64,000 bases of DNA from Psychrosphaera saromensis (GTDB taxonomy: Bacteria > Pseudomonadota > Gammaproteobacteria > Enterobacterales > Alteromonadaceae). Within the stretch, counting starts at the first letter, position 1. Each line of letters begins with the position of its first letter. Where the stretch lies: positions 434,001 through 498,000 of the forward strand of contig NZ_MSCH01000003.1 in NCBI RefSeq assembly GCF_002954545.1, given 5' to 3'. The notes below the pieces were generated by a model. It was not told the origin of the DNA. It was given only the letters and a program-made list of their open reading frames with translations, and did no database searches. The translations under genes were made by a program, and so were the position numbers. This document shows, in pieces, positions 1-8,173 of the stretch.

Positions 1-405
1 TGGCTGAACGTTAAAGCCTGCAATACTTTCTAACTTATCAGACGTACCACCAGTGTGGCCTAAACCACGGCCAGAGATCATAGGAACATAACCACCACAC
101 GCGCCAACAATAGCAGCCAGCATAAAGCTAACTTTGTCACCAACACCACCCGTTGAATGTTTATCAACGATAGGGCGGTCATAACCTTCCCAGCTTAAAA
201 CGTCGCCTGAGTGCATCATGGATGTGGTTAATGTTACTTTTTCTTCGGTGTTTAAGCTGTTTTGGAAAATAGCCATTGCCATCGCGCCCACTTGAGCATC
301 TGAAAACGAACCGTCGACTAAGCCATCAACAAAGCGCTGAATTTCTTGTTGCTTTAATACACCACCATCACGTTTTATTCTTATAATTTCTTGAGGTAAT
401 AACAT
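1..405 (-). CDS. deoA: thymidine phosphorylase, N-terminal part (cut by window edge)
   Basis: The first 135 residues of thymidine phosphorylase are present; the rest lies beyond the window start. The enzyme splits thymidine with phosphate into thymine and deoxyribose 1-phosphate in pyrimidine nucleoside catabolism. The N-terminus starts MLLPQEIIRIK and carries the family signature with PIVDKHSTGGVGDK and a GRGLGHTGGT loop, which bind phosphate and substrate. The start is well set: AAGGAC lies six bases before the ATG. The cdd stop codon is only 10 bases upstream, so both genes form one minus-strand operon. That operon would fall under the RutR-type operator in front of cdd. Confidence 0.95.
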   Translation of the reverse strand, partial: MLLPQEIIRIKRDGGVLKQQEIQRFVDGLVDGSFSDAQVGAMAMAIFQNSLNTEEKVTLTTSMMHSGDVLSWEGYDRPIVDKHSTGGVGDKVSFMLAAIVGACGGYVPMISGRGLGHTGGTSDKLESIAGFNVQP

Positions 406-415
406 GTACTTGTCC

Positions 416-835
416 TTAAACGTTAGATAATTGTTTTGGTGTAAAGGCATCCGGTAAAAGACCAGATACTGTCCATATTTTTTGTACATTTTTATGATTT
501 ACCGCAACCACAGGTGCATCGTTGGCAAAGAACTCAGAGATCACTTGTCTGCAAGCGCCACAAGGTGGTGTTAACTCATCTTGTTCTGTGTAAATCACGA
601 TAAGCTGAAATTCCTGCTCACCATTAATAACGGCATTACTAATACAGTTACGCTCAGCACAAACCGTTAAACCGTAAGACGCATTTTCAACGTTACAGCC
701 TTTAACAATATTACCGTTAGCAGTTAATGCCGCAGCACCAACATGGAAGTTGCTATAAGGTGCATAAGCCTTGTTGTATGCGTCTTTGGCAGCATCTACA
801 AGTTCTTGAGTAAGTAGCTCTTTTAAGTCAGTCAT
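416..835 (-). CDS. cdd: cytidine deaminase, short homotetrameric type
   Basis: Deaminates cytidine and deoxycytidine to uridine and deoxyuridine, the first step that feeds pyrimidine nucleosides into deoA. At about 139 residues it is the short single-domain form. Visible motifs are NVENAS for ribose binding, the zinc and proton-shuttle motif CAERN, and PCGACRQ, which gives the other two zinc cysteines. An upstream ATG at 865 would add 10 residues, rich in Asn and Asp. The start at 835 is preferred because the predicted promoter (-10 at 866-871) would begin transcription near 859, inside or after the longer start. Neither start has a good ribosome binding site, so this choice is tentative. First gene of the cdd-deoA operon. 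Confidence 0.93.
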   Translation of the reverse strand: MTDLKELLTQELVDAAKDAYNKAYAPYSNFHVGAAALTANGNIVKGCNVENASYGLTVCAERNCISNAVINGEQEFQLIVIYTEQDELTPPCGACRQVISEFFANDAPVVAVNHKNVQKIWTVSGLLPDAFTPKQLSNV

Positions 836-865
836 AATAGTTTCATTGTTATTATCGTCATTCAT

Positions 866-893
866 ACAATAGCATTGTTGACCATTTGGTCAA
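866..893 (-). promoter_or_regulatory. predicted cdd promoter overlapped by a RutR operator
   Basis: Positions 878-893 read TTGACCATTTGGTCAA, a perfect inverted repeat with 7-base arms and a 2-base centre. It matches 14 of 14 fixed positions of the RutR consensus TTGACCAnnTGGTCAA as known from E. coli. On the minus strand the same bases supply a -35 box (TTGACC, 888-893). A -10-like TATTGT follows 16 bases later (866-871). A repressor bound here would block RNA polymerase. The likely binder is the RutR-like protein encoded at 4821-5450. Confidence 0.8.
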
Positions 894-932
894 GTAATAA
901 CTATTGTGTGTTAATCACTTTATTTTGCTCAT

Positions 933-962
933 AAAAAAACCGCACTAAATAGTGCGGTTTTT
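933..962 (-). terminator. rho-independent terminator of the TonB receptor gene
   Basis: An 8-bp stem, ACCGCACT pairing with AGTGCGGT around a short AAAT loop, is flanked by A and T runs. It lies 25 bases after the receptor stop codon and has a T-tract on the minus strand. It separates receptor transcription from the cdd promoter downstream. Confidence 0.8.
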
Positions 963-986
963 AATTTAAGGCTTAATCAAATTCGA

Positions 987-3900
987 TTAGAATTTATATT
1001 TAATACCAATTTTAGCGCTCCAAGTAGACTCTCTGTCTTGGAACTCAACTGGTGAATCACCAGCTTCTACGCCATTACTTTCATAAACGTATTGGCCAGC
1101 ATCATTGATTGAGTAACCAAATATTGCGTCACTTGTTGAACCAAATGGGTTTTGATAAACACGCGCTGATTTAGCATCAATTAATGCTAATGCATTGTTG
1201 ATATCTATATAGAATATACCTTTATGACCATCTAAGAAGCCAGGTAACTCTTGTTCAAAGCGTAAATCCATTGTAGTTGTCCATGGACCACGGAATGAAT
1301 TTTTATCTAAATAACCACCGCTTGTTGAAGCACCAATAGTATTTAAATCAGCAATGATTTCTTCATAGCTTAAGCCATTAACAAAATCGACAGCTGGATC
1401 ATCAGCACCTGTTGGGATATAAGCTAACGCACTAGTTGTTAAATCTAGGTTACCAGATAACCCATCTTCATCATTAGTTCCAAGTAACCAGCTGTATGGT
1501 TTAGCTGATTTACGTTCCCAGAACATTGAGAAGTTAGAGTTATAACCAGAAACTAGTTCAGTATTATAAGAAAGACTAAATGTTAGTCGATGCTTAGTCT
1601 CAAATGCTGACGTTCCAATCTCAGGACTTTCAGGGTCAATTACAGGGTTATATTCATAAGCTGTATTTGTTGAAGTACCTGTAGCTGAAATACGATCTTG
1701 TACATCAGAGTGAGTGTATGAGAAGTTAGCATTAAAGCCACTTTCAAAACGTTTAGCAATTGAAAGTGATTCAATCAGTGTATGTCCACCTGAACTATTG
1801 CTCAGTAGAGTATCACGATTGCTTCTATTTTCATCCGTTCTAGTATAGATAGGACGACCTTCAACTGTGTATCCGTCGATACCTTTAGAAGTATCTAGGG
1901 TACGTGATAAATCAGACCAGATAAGATCAGTTTCAATATCCTTATACAACACCTCAGCACTAACATACCAGTCTTCACCTAGACCGATGCTAGATAAATC
2001 GGCTGTATAATCAGCAGCAATGCTGTACTGCCAAGTTGTAGGTATATCAAATCCAGGAGCAATAGCATCTATATTAGTATTAGAACCACCAAGTTCACTC
2101 GCCGCAACTGCATCTTGTGCAATTTGAGGAATAGAGCTTGGATCTGCACTATCTAAGATTGCTGAATCAGAATATGTGTCATATGAAGCTATACGAGAAC
2201 CATCGTTGGTAAATGCATTTGAAATAAATACATTAGGGCGTCCACCACTAAAGCGACCAGCACCACCACGAACCACTAGGTCGTCAGCAACATCCCAAGT
2301 GAAACCTACACGAGGCAAGAATAATGAAGCACCATCTAGATTTTCGGTATTATCAAATCCGTAACGGTCAACAAAACCAGAATTTAAATTTGGAGTATCG
2401 TCGTTAAATGTACGCTCGTAACGAATACCGTATGTCAGATTAAACTCATCTGTCATATCCCAGCTATCTTCAACATACAATGTGTTTGTACCAAGTGAGA
2501 ATTCAGCTGCTGCATCATCACGATTTAAAGTTGGATTGTTTTGATATTCAAAGCCATAAGCTTCACCAGCTTCAAATTCATCAATACTACCGAAATACCA
2601 TGAACCTAAGTAGTGTTGCATAAAGATGTTAAATACATCTACTTTCTCATATTCCCAACCAAATGAAATCGCATGATCATCCAATAAGTATTCACCGCCT
2701 AGGCGCATTTGGAATGTTTCATTAGTAAGCTCATTGGCATGACGGCTATCATCAGAACCAAGCATAACTTTTGCTGGGTATTTGTCATCGGTTAAGCTAA
2801 TTTTTACTTCACCAAAATCATAACCACCTAATGATACTTGTCCGTTAACACTTTCTTTGTATGAAATTTTAGCTTCTGTTGAGAAGTTATCAGACCAAAA
2901 TGAGTACAACTGAGCTACATAAGTGTCATATTCGTTTGAACGGTTATACCAGTGAGAAGACAGGTATAATTCGTTTGAATAACCAGCGCCCATATTACCA
3001 GCACTATTACTAAAGCCGTGTGAGTAAGCAAATGAAGCACGGTGATCGTCGTTTATATTCCAATCAAGTTTTAATGAATATTTTTCATCTTCAAGAGGAA
3101 TTGAATCATCCCAGCTACCAGCATCATAGCCATACTTATCTTTAGCTATGCTTATAATTCTATCTACTTGAGCTTGACTAATGTCATTAGCACCAACAGC
3201 GGCATTTGAATCTTCAGGGCCTTTTGTTGGTGAACTAGGAGATTCGAATGTTTCGTAAGCCGCAAAGAAAAACAACTTATCTTTAATAATTGGACCGCCA
3301 AGCGTTGCACCCCAAGTTTTTTCATCGAAACTTAAATCAATATCTTCGCCTGTTTCTGGATTTTCTGGAGTACCAGCCCATGAGTCTTGAGCTTGTTCAG
3401 CAAAGATACTACCGTGAAATTCATTAGTACCAGATTTAGTTACTACGCTTACTTTACCACCAGAAAAACCACCTTCTTTGGCAGTAAATGGAGCAATAGC
3501 TACACTAATTTGGTCAATTGAATCAAAAGAAATAGGAGAACGTTCTGTAGGGTAGCCGTTAGTTGCTAAACCAAAATCATCGTTAAGGTTTACACCATCA
3601 ACAGCTAAGCTATTATATCTAGGGTTACTACCTGCTAATGATAGAGACTGTCCGTCATTACTTACTACAGCCATAGGGTTTTGTTTTACAATATCTTTTA
3701 AGTCACGGTTAAATGCTGCAGATTTTGTAAGAGCGTCGCCACTAAATGTACTTGATGAACCTTTTGACGGGTCAAAGAAAACAGAAGAACCGTTTACCGC
3801 TATTCTTTCCATATCTATATTATCTAATGTTTCAGTAAGACGGAAAGTGTCACCTAAAGTAATATAAATCCCTTCAAGTTTTTTATCTGAATATGCATCT

Positions 3901-4160
3901 GAGTCAATAGTAACCGTATATGGTCCACCAACACGAAGACCATTAGCGATGAACGCACCCGATTCATTTACTTTTAACGTTTTACTCGTTCCTGATGGTT
4001 CATGAACAATAGTAATAGTTGCATCTGTTACAACATTTCCACTTACAGATAAAACACTTCCGCGAATAGAAGATGATGTATCTGCAGCCATAGCAGCTGT
4101 TGATAAACCTAGAGCTAAAACAACTGCTCCGGCGATGTGTGAAAGACGATGAGTTTTCAT
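987..4160 (-). CDS. Oar-like TonB-dependent outer membrane receptor
   Basis: A 1057-residue outer membrane receptor. It has a cleavable signal peptide (about 1-25, ending AAMA), then a carboxypeptidase-regulatory-like beta domain (about 30-115). A plug domain follows (about 140-245, with LAVDGVNLNDDFG and GGFSGGKVSVVTKSG), then a long beta barrel ending in KYKF with a terminal Phe. This layout is that of the Oar family. Substrate cannot be read from sequence. The gene is divergent from a RutR-like regulator that is followed by a secreted nuclease/phosphatase-type protein and an alkaline phosphatase, and RutR-like sites lie in the shared region. I therefore infer uptake of nucleosides, nucleotides or oligonucleotides; phosphate-rich organics are the alternative. 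Confidence 0.9.
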   Translation of the reverse strand: MKTHRLSHIAGAVVLALGLSTAAMAADTSSSIRGSVLSVSGNVVTDATITIVHEPSGTSKTLKVNESGAFIANGLRVGGPYTVTIDSDAYSDKKLEGIYITLGDTFRLTETLDNIDMERIAVNGSSVFFDPSKGSSSTFSGDALTKSAAFNRDLKDIVKQNPMAVVSNDGQSLSLAGSNPRYNSLAVDGVNLNDDFGLATNGYPTERSPISFDSIDQISVAIAPFTAKEGGFSGGKVSVVTKSGTNEFHGSIFAEQAQDSWAGTPENPETGEDIDLSFDEKTWGATLGGPIIKDKLFFFAAYETFESPSSPTKGPEDSNAAVGANDISQAQVDRIISIAKDKYGYDAGSWDDSIPLEDEKYSLKLDWNINDDHRASFAYSHGFSNSAGNMGAGYSNELYLSSHWYNRSNEYDTYVAQLYSFWSDNFSTEAKISYKESVNGQVSLGGYDFGEVKISLTDDKYPAKVMLGSDDSRHANELTNETFQMRLGGEYLLDDHAISFGWEYEKVDVFNIFMQHYLGSWYFGSIDEFEAGEAYGFEYQNNPTLNRDDAAAEFSLGTNTLYVEDSWDMTDEFNLTYGIRYERTFNDDTPNLNSGFVDRYGFDNTENLDGASLFLPRVGFTWDVADDLVVRGGAGRFSGGRPNVFISNAFTNDGSRIASYDTYSDSAILDSADPSSIPQIAQDAVAASELGGSNTNIDAIAPGFDIPTTWQYSIAADYTADLSSIGLGEDWYVSAEVLYKDIETDLIWSDLSRTLDTSKGIDGYTVEGRPIYTRTDENRSNRDTLLSNSSGGHTLIESLSIAKRFESGFNANFSYTHSDVQDRISATGTSTNTAYEYNPVIDPESPEIGTSAFETKHRLTFSLSYNTELVSGYNSNFSMFWERKSAKPYSWLLGTNDEDGLSGNLDLTTSALAYIPTGADDPAVDFVNGLSYEEIIADLNTIGASTSGGYLDKNSFRGPWTTTMDLRFEQELPGFLDGHKGIFYIDINNALALIDAKSARVYQNPFGSTSDAIFGYSINDAGQYVYESNGVEAGDSPVEFQDRESTWSAKIGIKYKF

Positions 4161-4511
4161 CTGATTTCCTTGGTTTAAGTTATTAATTCGGTAATGATTT
4201 ATTATTATTTAAAGCAAAGGATTAAAAACTTAACCATTTGCTCTGTTTTTCATTTCGAACGAAATTAGACCAGATTTTTATGTAAGTTTCATTACAATTA
4301 ATGAGTCTTTTTAGAAAAGATCAACATTTTAACTACAAAAATGGACAAATAAAGACAAGTTAAATAAATTTAACCTTTAAATTCAATAATTTAAAAAAGT
4401 TCAATAAATTTAAAAATATAGATGAATTATTTTTTCCCTTAGCAATTTTTTGTACAATTTACGGATGAAAAACAATCACCTCACAGGGGCGCGCAAACAC
4501 CAACTCAAAAC

Positions 4512-4527
4512 CTGACCATACAGTCAA
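4512..4527. promoter_or_regulatory. RutR-like operator, 11 of 14 consensus positions
   Basis: Reads CTGACCATACAGTCAA; the arms TGAC and GTCA are an exact inverted repeat. It departs from TTGACCAnnTGGTCAA at three positions. It lies immediately upstream of a TATAAT box on the plus strand and 352 bases from the TonB receptor start. Confidence 0.55.
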
Positions 4528-4726
4528 GTTTATAATATCCTATATAAACAACAAGTTACACTTTTGTTGAATTGGATAAATTTCAGCCATTGCTAATATT
4601 CAACAAAAAAAATGATTTGTTTTTCAGCTTTTCTTTAAAATGTAACTATTACCATTTATAGTAGCCGCCTAGTGCCAAAGTAAGTTTGTTTAGTTGTAAG
4701 GAACAACGGCAGCTAAATATAGAAAA

Positions 4727-4742
4727 CCAACTACTTGGTCAA
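4727..4742. promoter_or_regulatory. RutR-like half-operator upstream of rutR
   Basis: Reads CCAACTACTTGGTCAA. The right arm TGGTCAA is perfect (7/7) and the left arm is poor (3/7). It lies 79 bases before the rutR start, a sensible place for autoregulation. Weaker evidence than the other two sites. Confidence 0.4.
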
Positions 4743-4820
4743 TATTTATAAACATGGATTAAATTTCTTTCTATTAATGCATCATTTAATTAGAAGTCTT
4801 TAGCGTTTGGGTAATAACAC

Positions 4821-5450
4821 ATGACAACAAATCAGACTAAAAAAACCGGTAACATCCGTGTTCAAAGTCAACAGAAGATCCTTATTGCGGCAAGTACTGA
4901 ATTTGTTCTTCAAGGCTATAAAGGGGCGACAGTGCAATCTATTGCCGACAGAGCAGAATTACCTAAAGCTAACATCCTCTATTATTTCAAAAACAAAGAT
5001 AACATCTACCAAGCTGTACTTGAGCACACATTGGAAATGTGGGATCAAGGTATTGGCGATATTGACCCAGTAGATGGTCCTAAGGTAGCAATAGAAAAGT
5101 TTATTGATGCCAAAGTACGCTTGTCTTTCAATTACCCTGAATCTTCAAAAATATATGCAATGGAGATCATCCAAGGCGCACAACATCTAAAAGAATTCGC
5201 TCGCACCTATTTAAGACAGTGGGTACGTGAAAAGGCTAAGTTATTTCAACAGTGGATTGATAATGGCGAAATGTTGGATGTTGACCCGGTTCACTTAATC
5301 TTTCTTATTTGGTCTTCAACGCAGCATTACGCTGACTTTGAAACGCAAATATTAACCATAATGAATCGAGCTGATTACGAAGATGATGACGTAGAAACCG
5401 TTATCAAATTTTTAACCGACATGATTTTACGAGGCTGCGGGTTAAAATAA
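4821..5450 (+). CDS. rutR: RutR-like TetR-family regulator of pyrimidine use
   Basis: A 209-residue TetR-family repressor. The N-terminal helix-turn-helix spans about residues 18-64 (IADRAELPKANILYYF). The C-terminal ligand domain contains DPVHLIFLIWSSTQHYADF, nearly the same as the corresponding stretch of E. coli RutR as I remember it (DPQHLIFMIWASTQHYADF). E. coli RutR binds uracil and thymine, which release it from DNA. No rut (uracil degradation) operon is visible here; instead the gene heads a cluster of a secreted nuclease/phosphatase-like protein and an alkaline phosphatase. RutR-type sites lie upstream of it and of cdd-deoA. The next gene follows after 6 bases, so it is probably co-transcribed. 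Confidence 0.85.
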   Translation: MTTNQTKKTGNIRVQSQQKILIAASTEFVLQGYKGATVQSIADRAELPKANILYYFKNKDNIYQAVLEHTLEMWDQGIGDIDPVDGPKVAIEKFIDAKVRLSFNYPESSKIYAMEIIQGAQHLKEFARTYLRQWVREKAKLFQQWIDNGEMLDVDPVHLIFLIWSSTQHYADFETQILTIMNRADYEDDDVETVIKFLTDMILRGCGLK

Positions 5451-5456
5451 ACCATA

Positions 5457-6698
5457 ATGAAAAACTACCTATTAATAGCGATACTATTTATGCTGACCGC
5501 AACTGAATTAGATGCTAGTGAAATTAGAGTGGCGACATTTAATGTCAGTATGGAAGCGCTGAACTATGCAAAAAACTCTAAAGATAAAAAGTCCGACCTA
5601 TCAGGTCAAACTCTGGTTAATGCATTAGCCACAGGTCATCAACAAATTAAAAACATTGCTGAAATTATCCAACGGGTAAAACCAGACATCATTTTGTTGA
5701 ATGAATTCGACAATGGAACAAACAGCGATAACAGCATTAACAAAAGCAAAAACAAAGATCACGCCGCATTAGTAAGCTTTATCAAAGACTATTTAAACCA
5801 AGGTCAAAATGGCCAGGCTGGTATTGATTACAAATATTTCTACCAAGGGCCAGTAAACACCGGAGTTAATTCAAACTTAGACCTAGATAATAATGGTACT
5901 AAAGGCCAACTCCCTGCTGATGGTTATGGCTACGGTCATTTTTCTGGTCATTATGGCATGGCGTTATTATCTAAATACCCAATTGACCAAGCTAACATTC
6001 GTACTTTCCAGATGTTTAAATGGAAAGACATGCCTGGTGCACTTCGCCCTGTTACTCCAATAAATACCCCAACAGCAGACCCAAAAGCAGGTAAATCTTG
6101 GTACGACGACACTACATGGAATGAATTACGTTTATCCTCCAAGTCTCATTGGGATATTCCAGTTAACGTTAATGGTACCGAACTGCATATTTTGGCTAGC
6201 CACCCTACGCCACCAGTATTTGATGGTAAAGAAGATAGAAACGGCAAACGTAACCATGATGAAATTCGTTTATGGACGGATTATATAACGCCAGAAAAAT
6301 CTTCTTATATTTATGATGACCAAGGTAATAAAGGTGGACTTGCCAGCGATAAACCATTTGTATTATTGGGTGACTTAAATGCCTCTAATGTTGAAGGTAA
6401 TGCCATATATGCAGGCATAGGTGATTTATTAAATCATAAAAATGTACAAGATGTGATGCCACAAAGTAACGGCGCACAGAAACATAGCCCTAGTAATAAG
6501 TTTGGAAAAAATCACACGGCATTTTGGCGCATGAGAGCAGATTATGTTTTACCGTCAAAAAGCAGTATAAAAGTAAAAAGCAGTGGCGTATTTTGGCCCA
6601 CTAAACAAGAAGATACTTTCAGATTAATCAAAGATCGCAGTGCATCATCCGATCACAGATTAGTCTGGCTGGACTTACGTGTTGAGTCCGTGAACTAA
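5457..6698 (+). CDS. secreted endonuclease/exonuclease/phosphatase-family protein
   Basis: A 413-residue protein with a signal peptide (about 1-20) followed by an EEP fold, the DNase I / phosphodiesterase superfamily. Metal and catalytic motifs are in order: ATFNVS (about 26-31), LLNEFD with the metal-binding Glu (about 80-85), GHYGMALLSKYPI, LASHPTPP, GDLNAS (about 304) and SSDHRLVW with the catalytic Asp-His (about 397). It should hydrolyse phosphodiester or phosphomonoester bonds outside the cytoplasm; the exact substrate is not readable. It starts 6 bases after rutR and is followed 41 bases later by alkaline phosphatase, so extracellular nucleic acid or nucleotide breakdown is the natural inference. 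Confidence 0.85.
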   Translation: MKNYLLIAILFMLTATELDASEIRVATFNVSMEALNYAKNSKDKKSDLSGQTLVNALATGHQQIKNIAEIIQRVKPDIILLNEFDNGTNSDNSINKSKNKDHAALVSFIKDYLNQGQNGQAGIDYKYFYQGPVNTGVNSNLDLDNNGTKGQLPADGYGYGHFSGHYGMALLSKYPIDQANIRTFQMFKWKDMPGALRPVTPINTPTADPKAGKSWYDDTTWNELRLSSKSHWDIPVNVNGTELHILASHPTPPVFDGKEDRNGKRNHDEIRLWTDYITPEKSSYIYDDQGNKGGLASDKPFVLLGDLNASNVEGNAIYAGIGDLLNHKNVQDVMPQSNGAQKHSPSNKFGKNHTAFWRMRADYVLPSKSSIKVKSSGVFWPTKQEDTFRLIKDRSASSDHRLVWLDLRVESVN

Positions 6699-6739
6699 AT
6701 TAACCCTAATAATTCAGTGTATAAATATTGGAATATAAA

Positions 6740-8041
6740 ATGAAAAAAACAATTTTAATCGCATGTCTTGCTTTGCTTACAAACGCTTGCAGCAACGAAG
6801 GTACCAATGCTGCTCAAGCACCTAAAAATATAATTATGGTTGTAGCTGATGGAACAGGACCAGCTTATACCACGGCGTATCGTTATTATAATGATGACCC
6901 GACGACCCAAGCGATTGAAGAAACCGTATTCGACCGTCACTTAGTTGGTATGGCAAGTACTTACCCAGCTAGAGTGTCAGGTTATGTTACTGACTCTGCT
7001 GCAGCCGCTACTGCACTGTCGACTGGCGTTAAGTCATACAATGGCGCTATTGGTGTCGATGTTGATAAAAAGCCAGTTCAAACGGTTTTAGAATATGCAA
7101 AGCTATCAGGTAAAAAAACCGGCGTTGTTGTTACTTCACAAATTAACCACGCAACACCAGCTTCATACTTAGCCCATAACGAAAGTCGTAAAAACTACGA
7201 CGCAATTGCAAACAGCTATATAGATGAAGGGATTAAAGCTGACGTTTATCTTGGTGGTGGTTGGAGTTACTTTATCCGTGATGACCGTAACCTTGTCGAT
7301 GAATTTAAGACTGCAGGATTCCATTACGTTGATAGCTACGACCAATTAGCAAACGTACCTGATGATAAACCTCTTCTTGGTTTATTTGGCAACACAGGCT
7401 TACCTTGGTCTTTAGATGATACCAATCCACAGCGTTTATCTGTGATGACTAAAGCCGCTACTGATCAGTTAGAAAATAAAAAAGGTTTCTTCATGTTAGT
7501 TGAAGCGAGCCAAGTTGACTGGGCTGGGCATAGCAATGACATTGCAGCGGCTATGGGTGAAATGACAGACTTAGCGACTACAATGGAATACCTAGAGCAG
7601 TATGTAAAAGACCATCCTGATACACTAGTTGTAATGACGGCAGATCACAGCACAGGCGGTTTAACGGTTGCAGCAAATGGCAAATATGAATGGAACCCAG
7701 AGTACTTACGTACGATGACCCAATCACCTAGTGCTATTACTAAAACCTTACTAGATTCAGAAATTAACAAAAAGCTAGTTGAAGAGTTACTTCATTTTAC
7801 AATTACCGACGAAGAACTCGTATTTTTACAACAAGCTAAAGTTGAGAAATCATCTGACAAGCAAGTTTATAAAATAGTCAAAGCAATCATTGATCAACGC
7901 ACTAACACTGGCTGGACATCTGGCGGCCACACTGGAATTGATGTTCAAGTTTTTGCTATGGGTGCAGGTAGTGAAATGTTCAGAGGCAAAATCGACAACA
8001 CTGATATTGCCAAAAAAATCTTTAGTTTATTGGGTAAATAA
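6740..8041 (+). CDS. phoA: alkaline phosphatase lipoprotein
   Basis: A 433-residue alkaline phosphatase that removes phosphate from monoesters such as nucleotides. The N-terminus is a lipoprotein signal ending in the lipobox LTNAC, so it should be membrane-anchored, with the mature enzyme outside the cytoplasm. Seen motifs: VADGTGP (metal Asp), TDSAAAATA with the nucleophilic Ser near residue 85, DWAGHSND near 260, TADHSTGG near 300 and SGGHTG near 393. The ATG at 6740 is chosen over an in-frame TTG at 6728 because GGA lies just upstream and it begins a proper MKKT signal. Last gene of the rutR cluster; a terminator follows. The symbol is for the family, not strict orthology to E. coli PhoA. 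Confidence 0.88.
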   Translation: MKKTILIACLALLTNACSNEGTNAAQAPKNIIMVVADGTGPAYTTAYRYYNDDPTTQAIEETVFDRHLVGMASTYPARVSGYVTDSAAAATALSTGVKSYNGAIGVDVDKKPVQTVLEYAKLSGKKTGVVVTSQINHATPASYLAHNESRKNYDAIANSYIDEGIKADVYLGGGWSYFIRDDRNLVDEFKTAGFHYVDSYDQLANVPDDKPLLGLFGNTGLPWSLDDTNPQRLSVMTKAATDQLENKKGFFMLVEASQVDWAGHSNDIAAAMGEMTDLATTMEYLEQYVKDHPDTLVVMTADHSTGGLTVAANGKYEWNPEYLRTMTQSPSAITKTLLDSEINKKLVEELLHFTITDEELVFLQQAKVEKSSDKQVYKIVKAIIDQRTNTGWTSGGHTGIDVQVFAMGAGSEMFRGKIDNTDIAKKIFSLLGK

Positions 8042-8070
8042 ACGAGTAGTAAATATATTTTTTTACAATA

Positions 8071-8098
8071 AAAAGGGACGAATATTCGTCCCTTTTTT
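8071..8098. terminator. bidirectional terminator between phoA and the phytase-like gene
   Basis: Stem AAAAGGGACGAAT pairs with ATTCGTCCCTTTT, a near-perfect palindrome with A and T runs on both sides. It lies 30 bases after the phoA stop codon and could also serve the convergent gene that ends at 8174. Confidence 0.85.
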
Positions 8099-8173
8099 GT
8101 GCGTATTAATTATATGATCTGAATACAGTTAACCGCATCAATGAAATCTTGTTAATGAGCTTTTATAAAATTA

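Larger units (their letters stand above)
4161..4820. other. 660-base divergent regulatory region between the TonB receptor and rutR
   Basis: No convincing gene. The region is very AT-rich and holds two partial RutR-type operators (4512-4527 and 4727-4742). A TATAAT at 4531-4536 sits directly after the first operator. Its unusual length for a divergent promoter suggests more regulatory sites than these two. I saw no clear Pho box. Confidence 0.6.

Noticed and set aside
2176-2364. Plus-strand open frame inside the TonB receptor gene
   Set aside because: It runs antisense to a well-supported gene and has no ribosome binding site or recognisable protein features.
4161-4820. Pho box in front of the TonB receptor or rutR cluster
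   Set aside because: Looked for because of the phosphatase genes; no pair of spaced CTGTCAT-like repeats was found.
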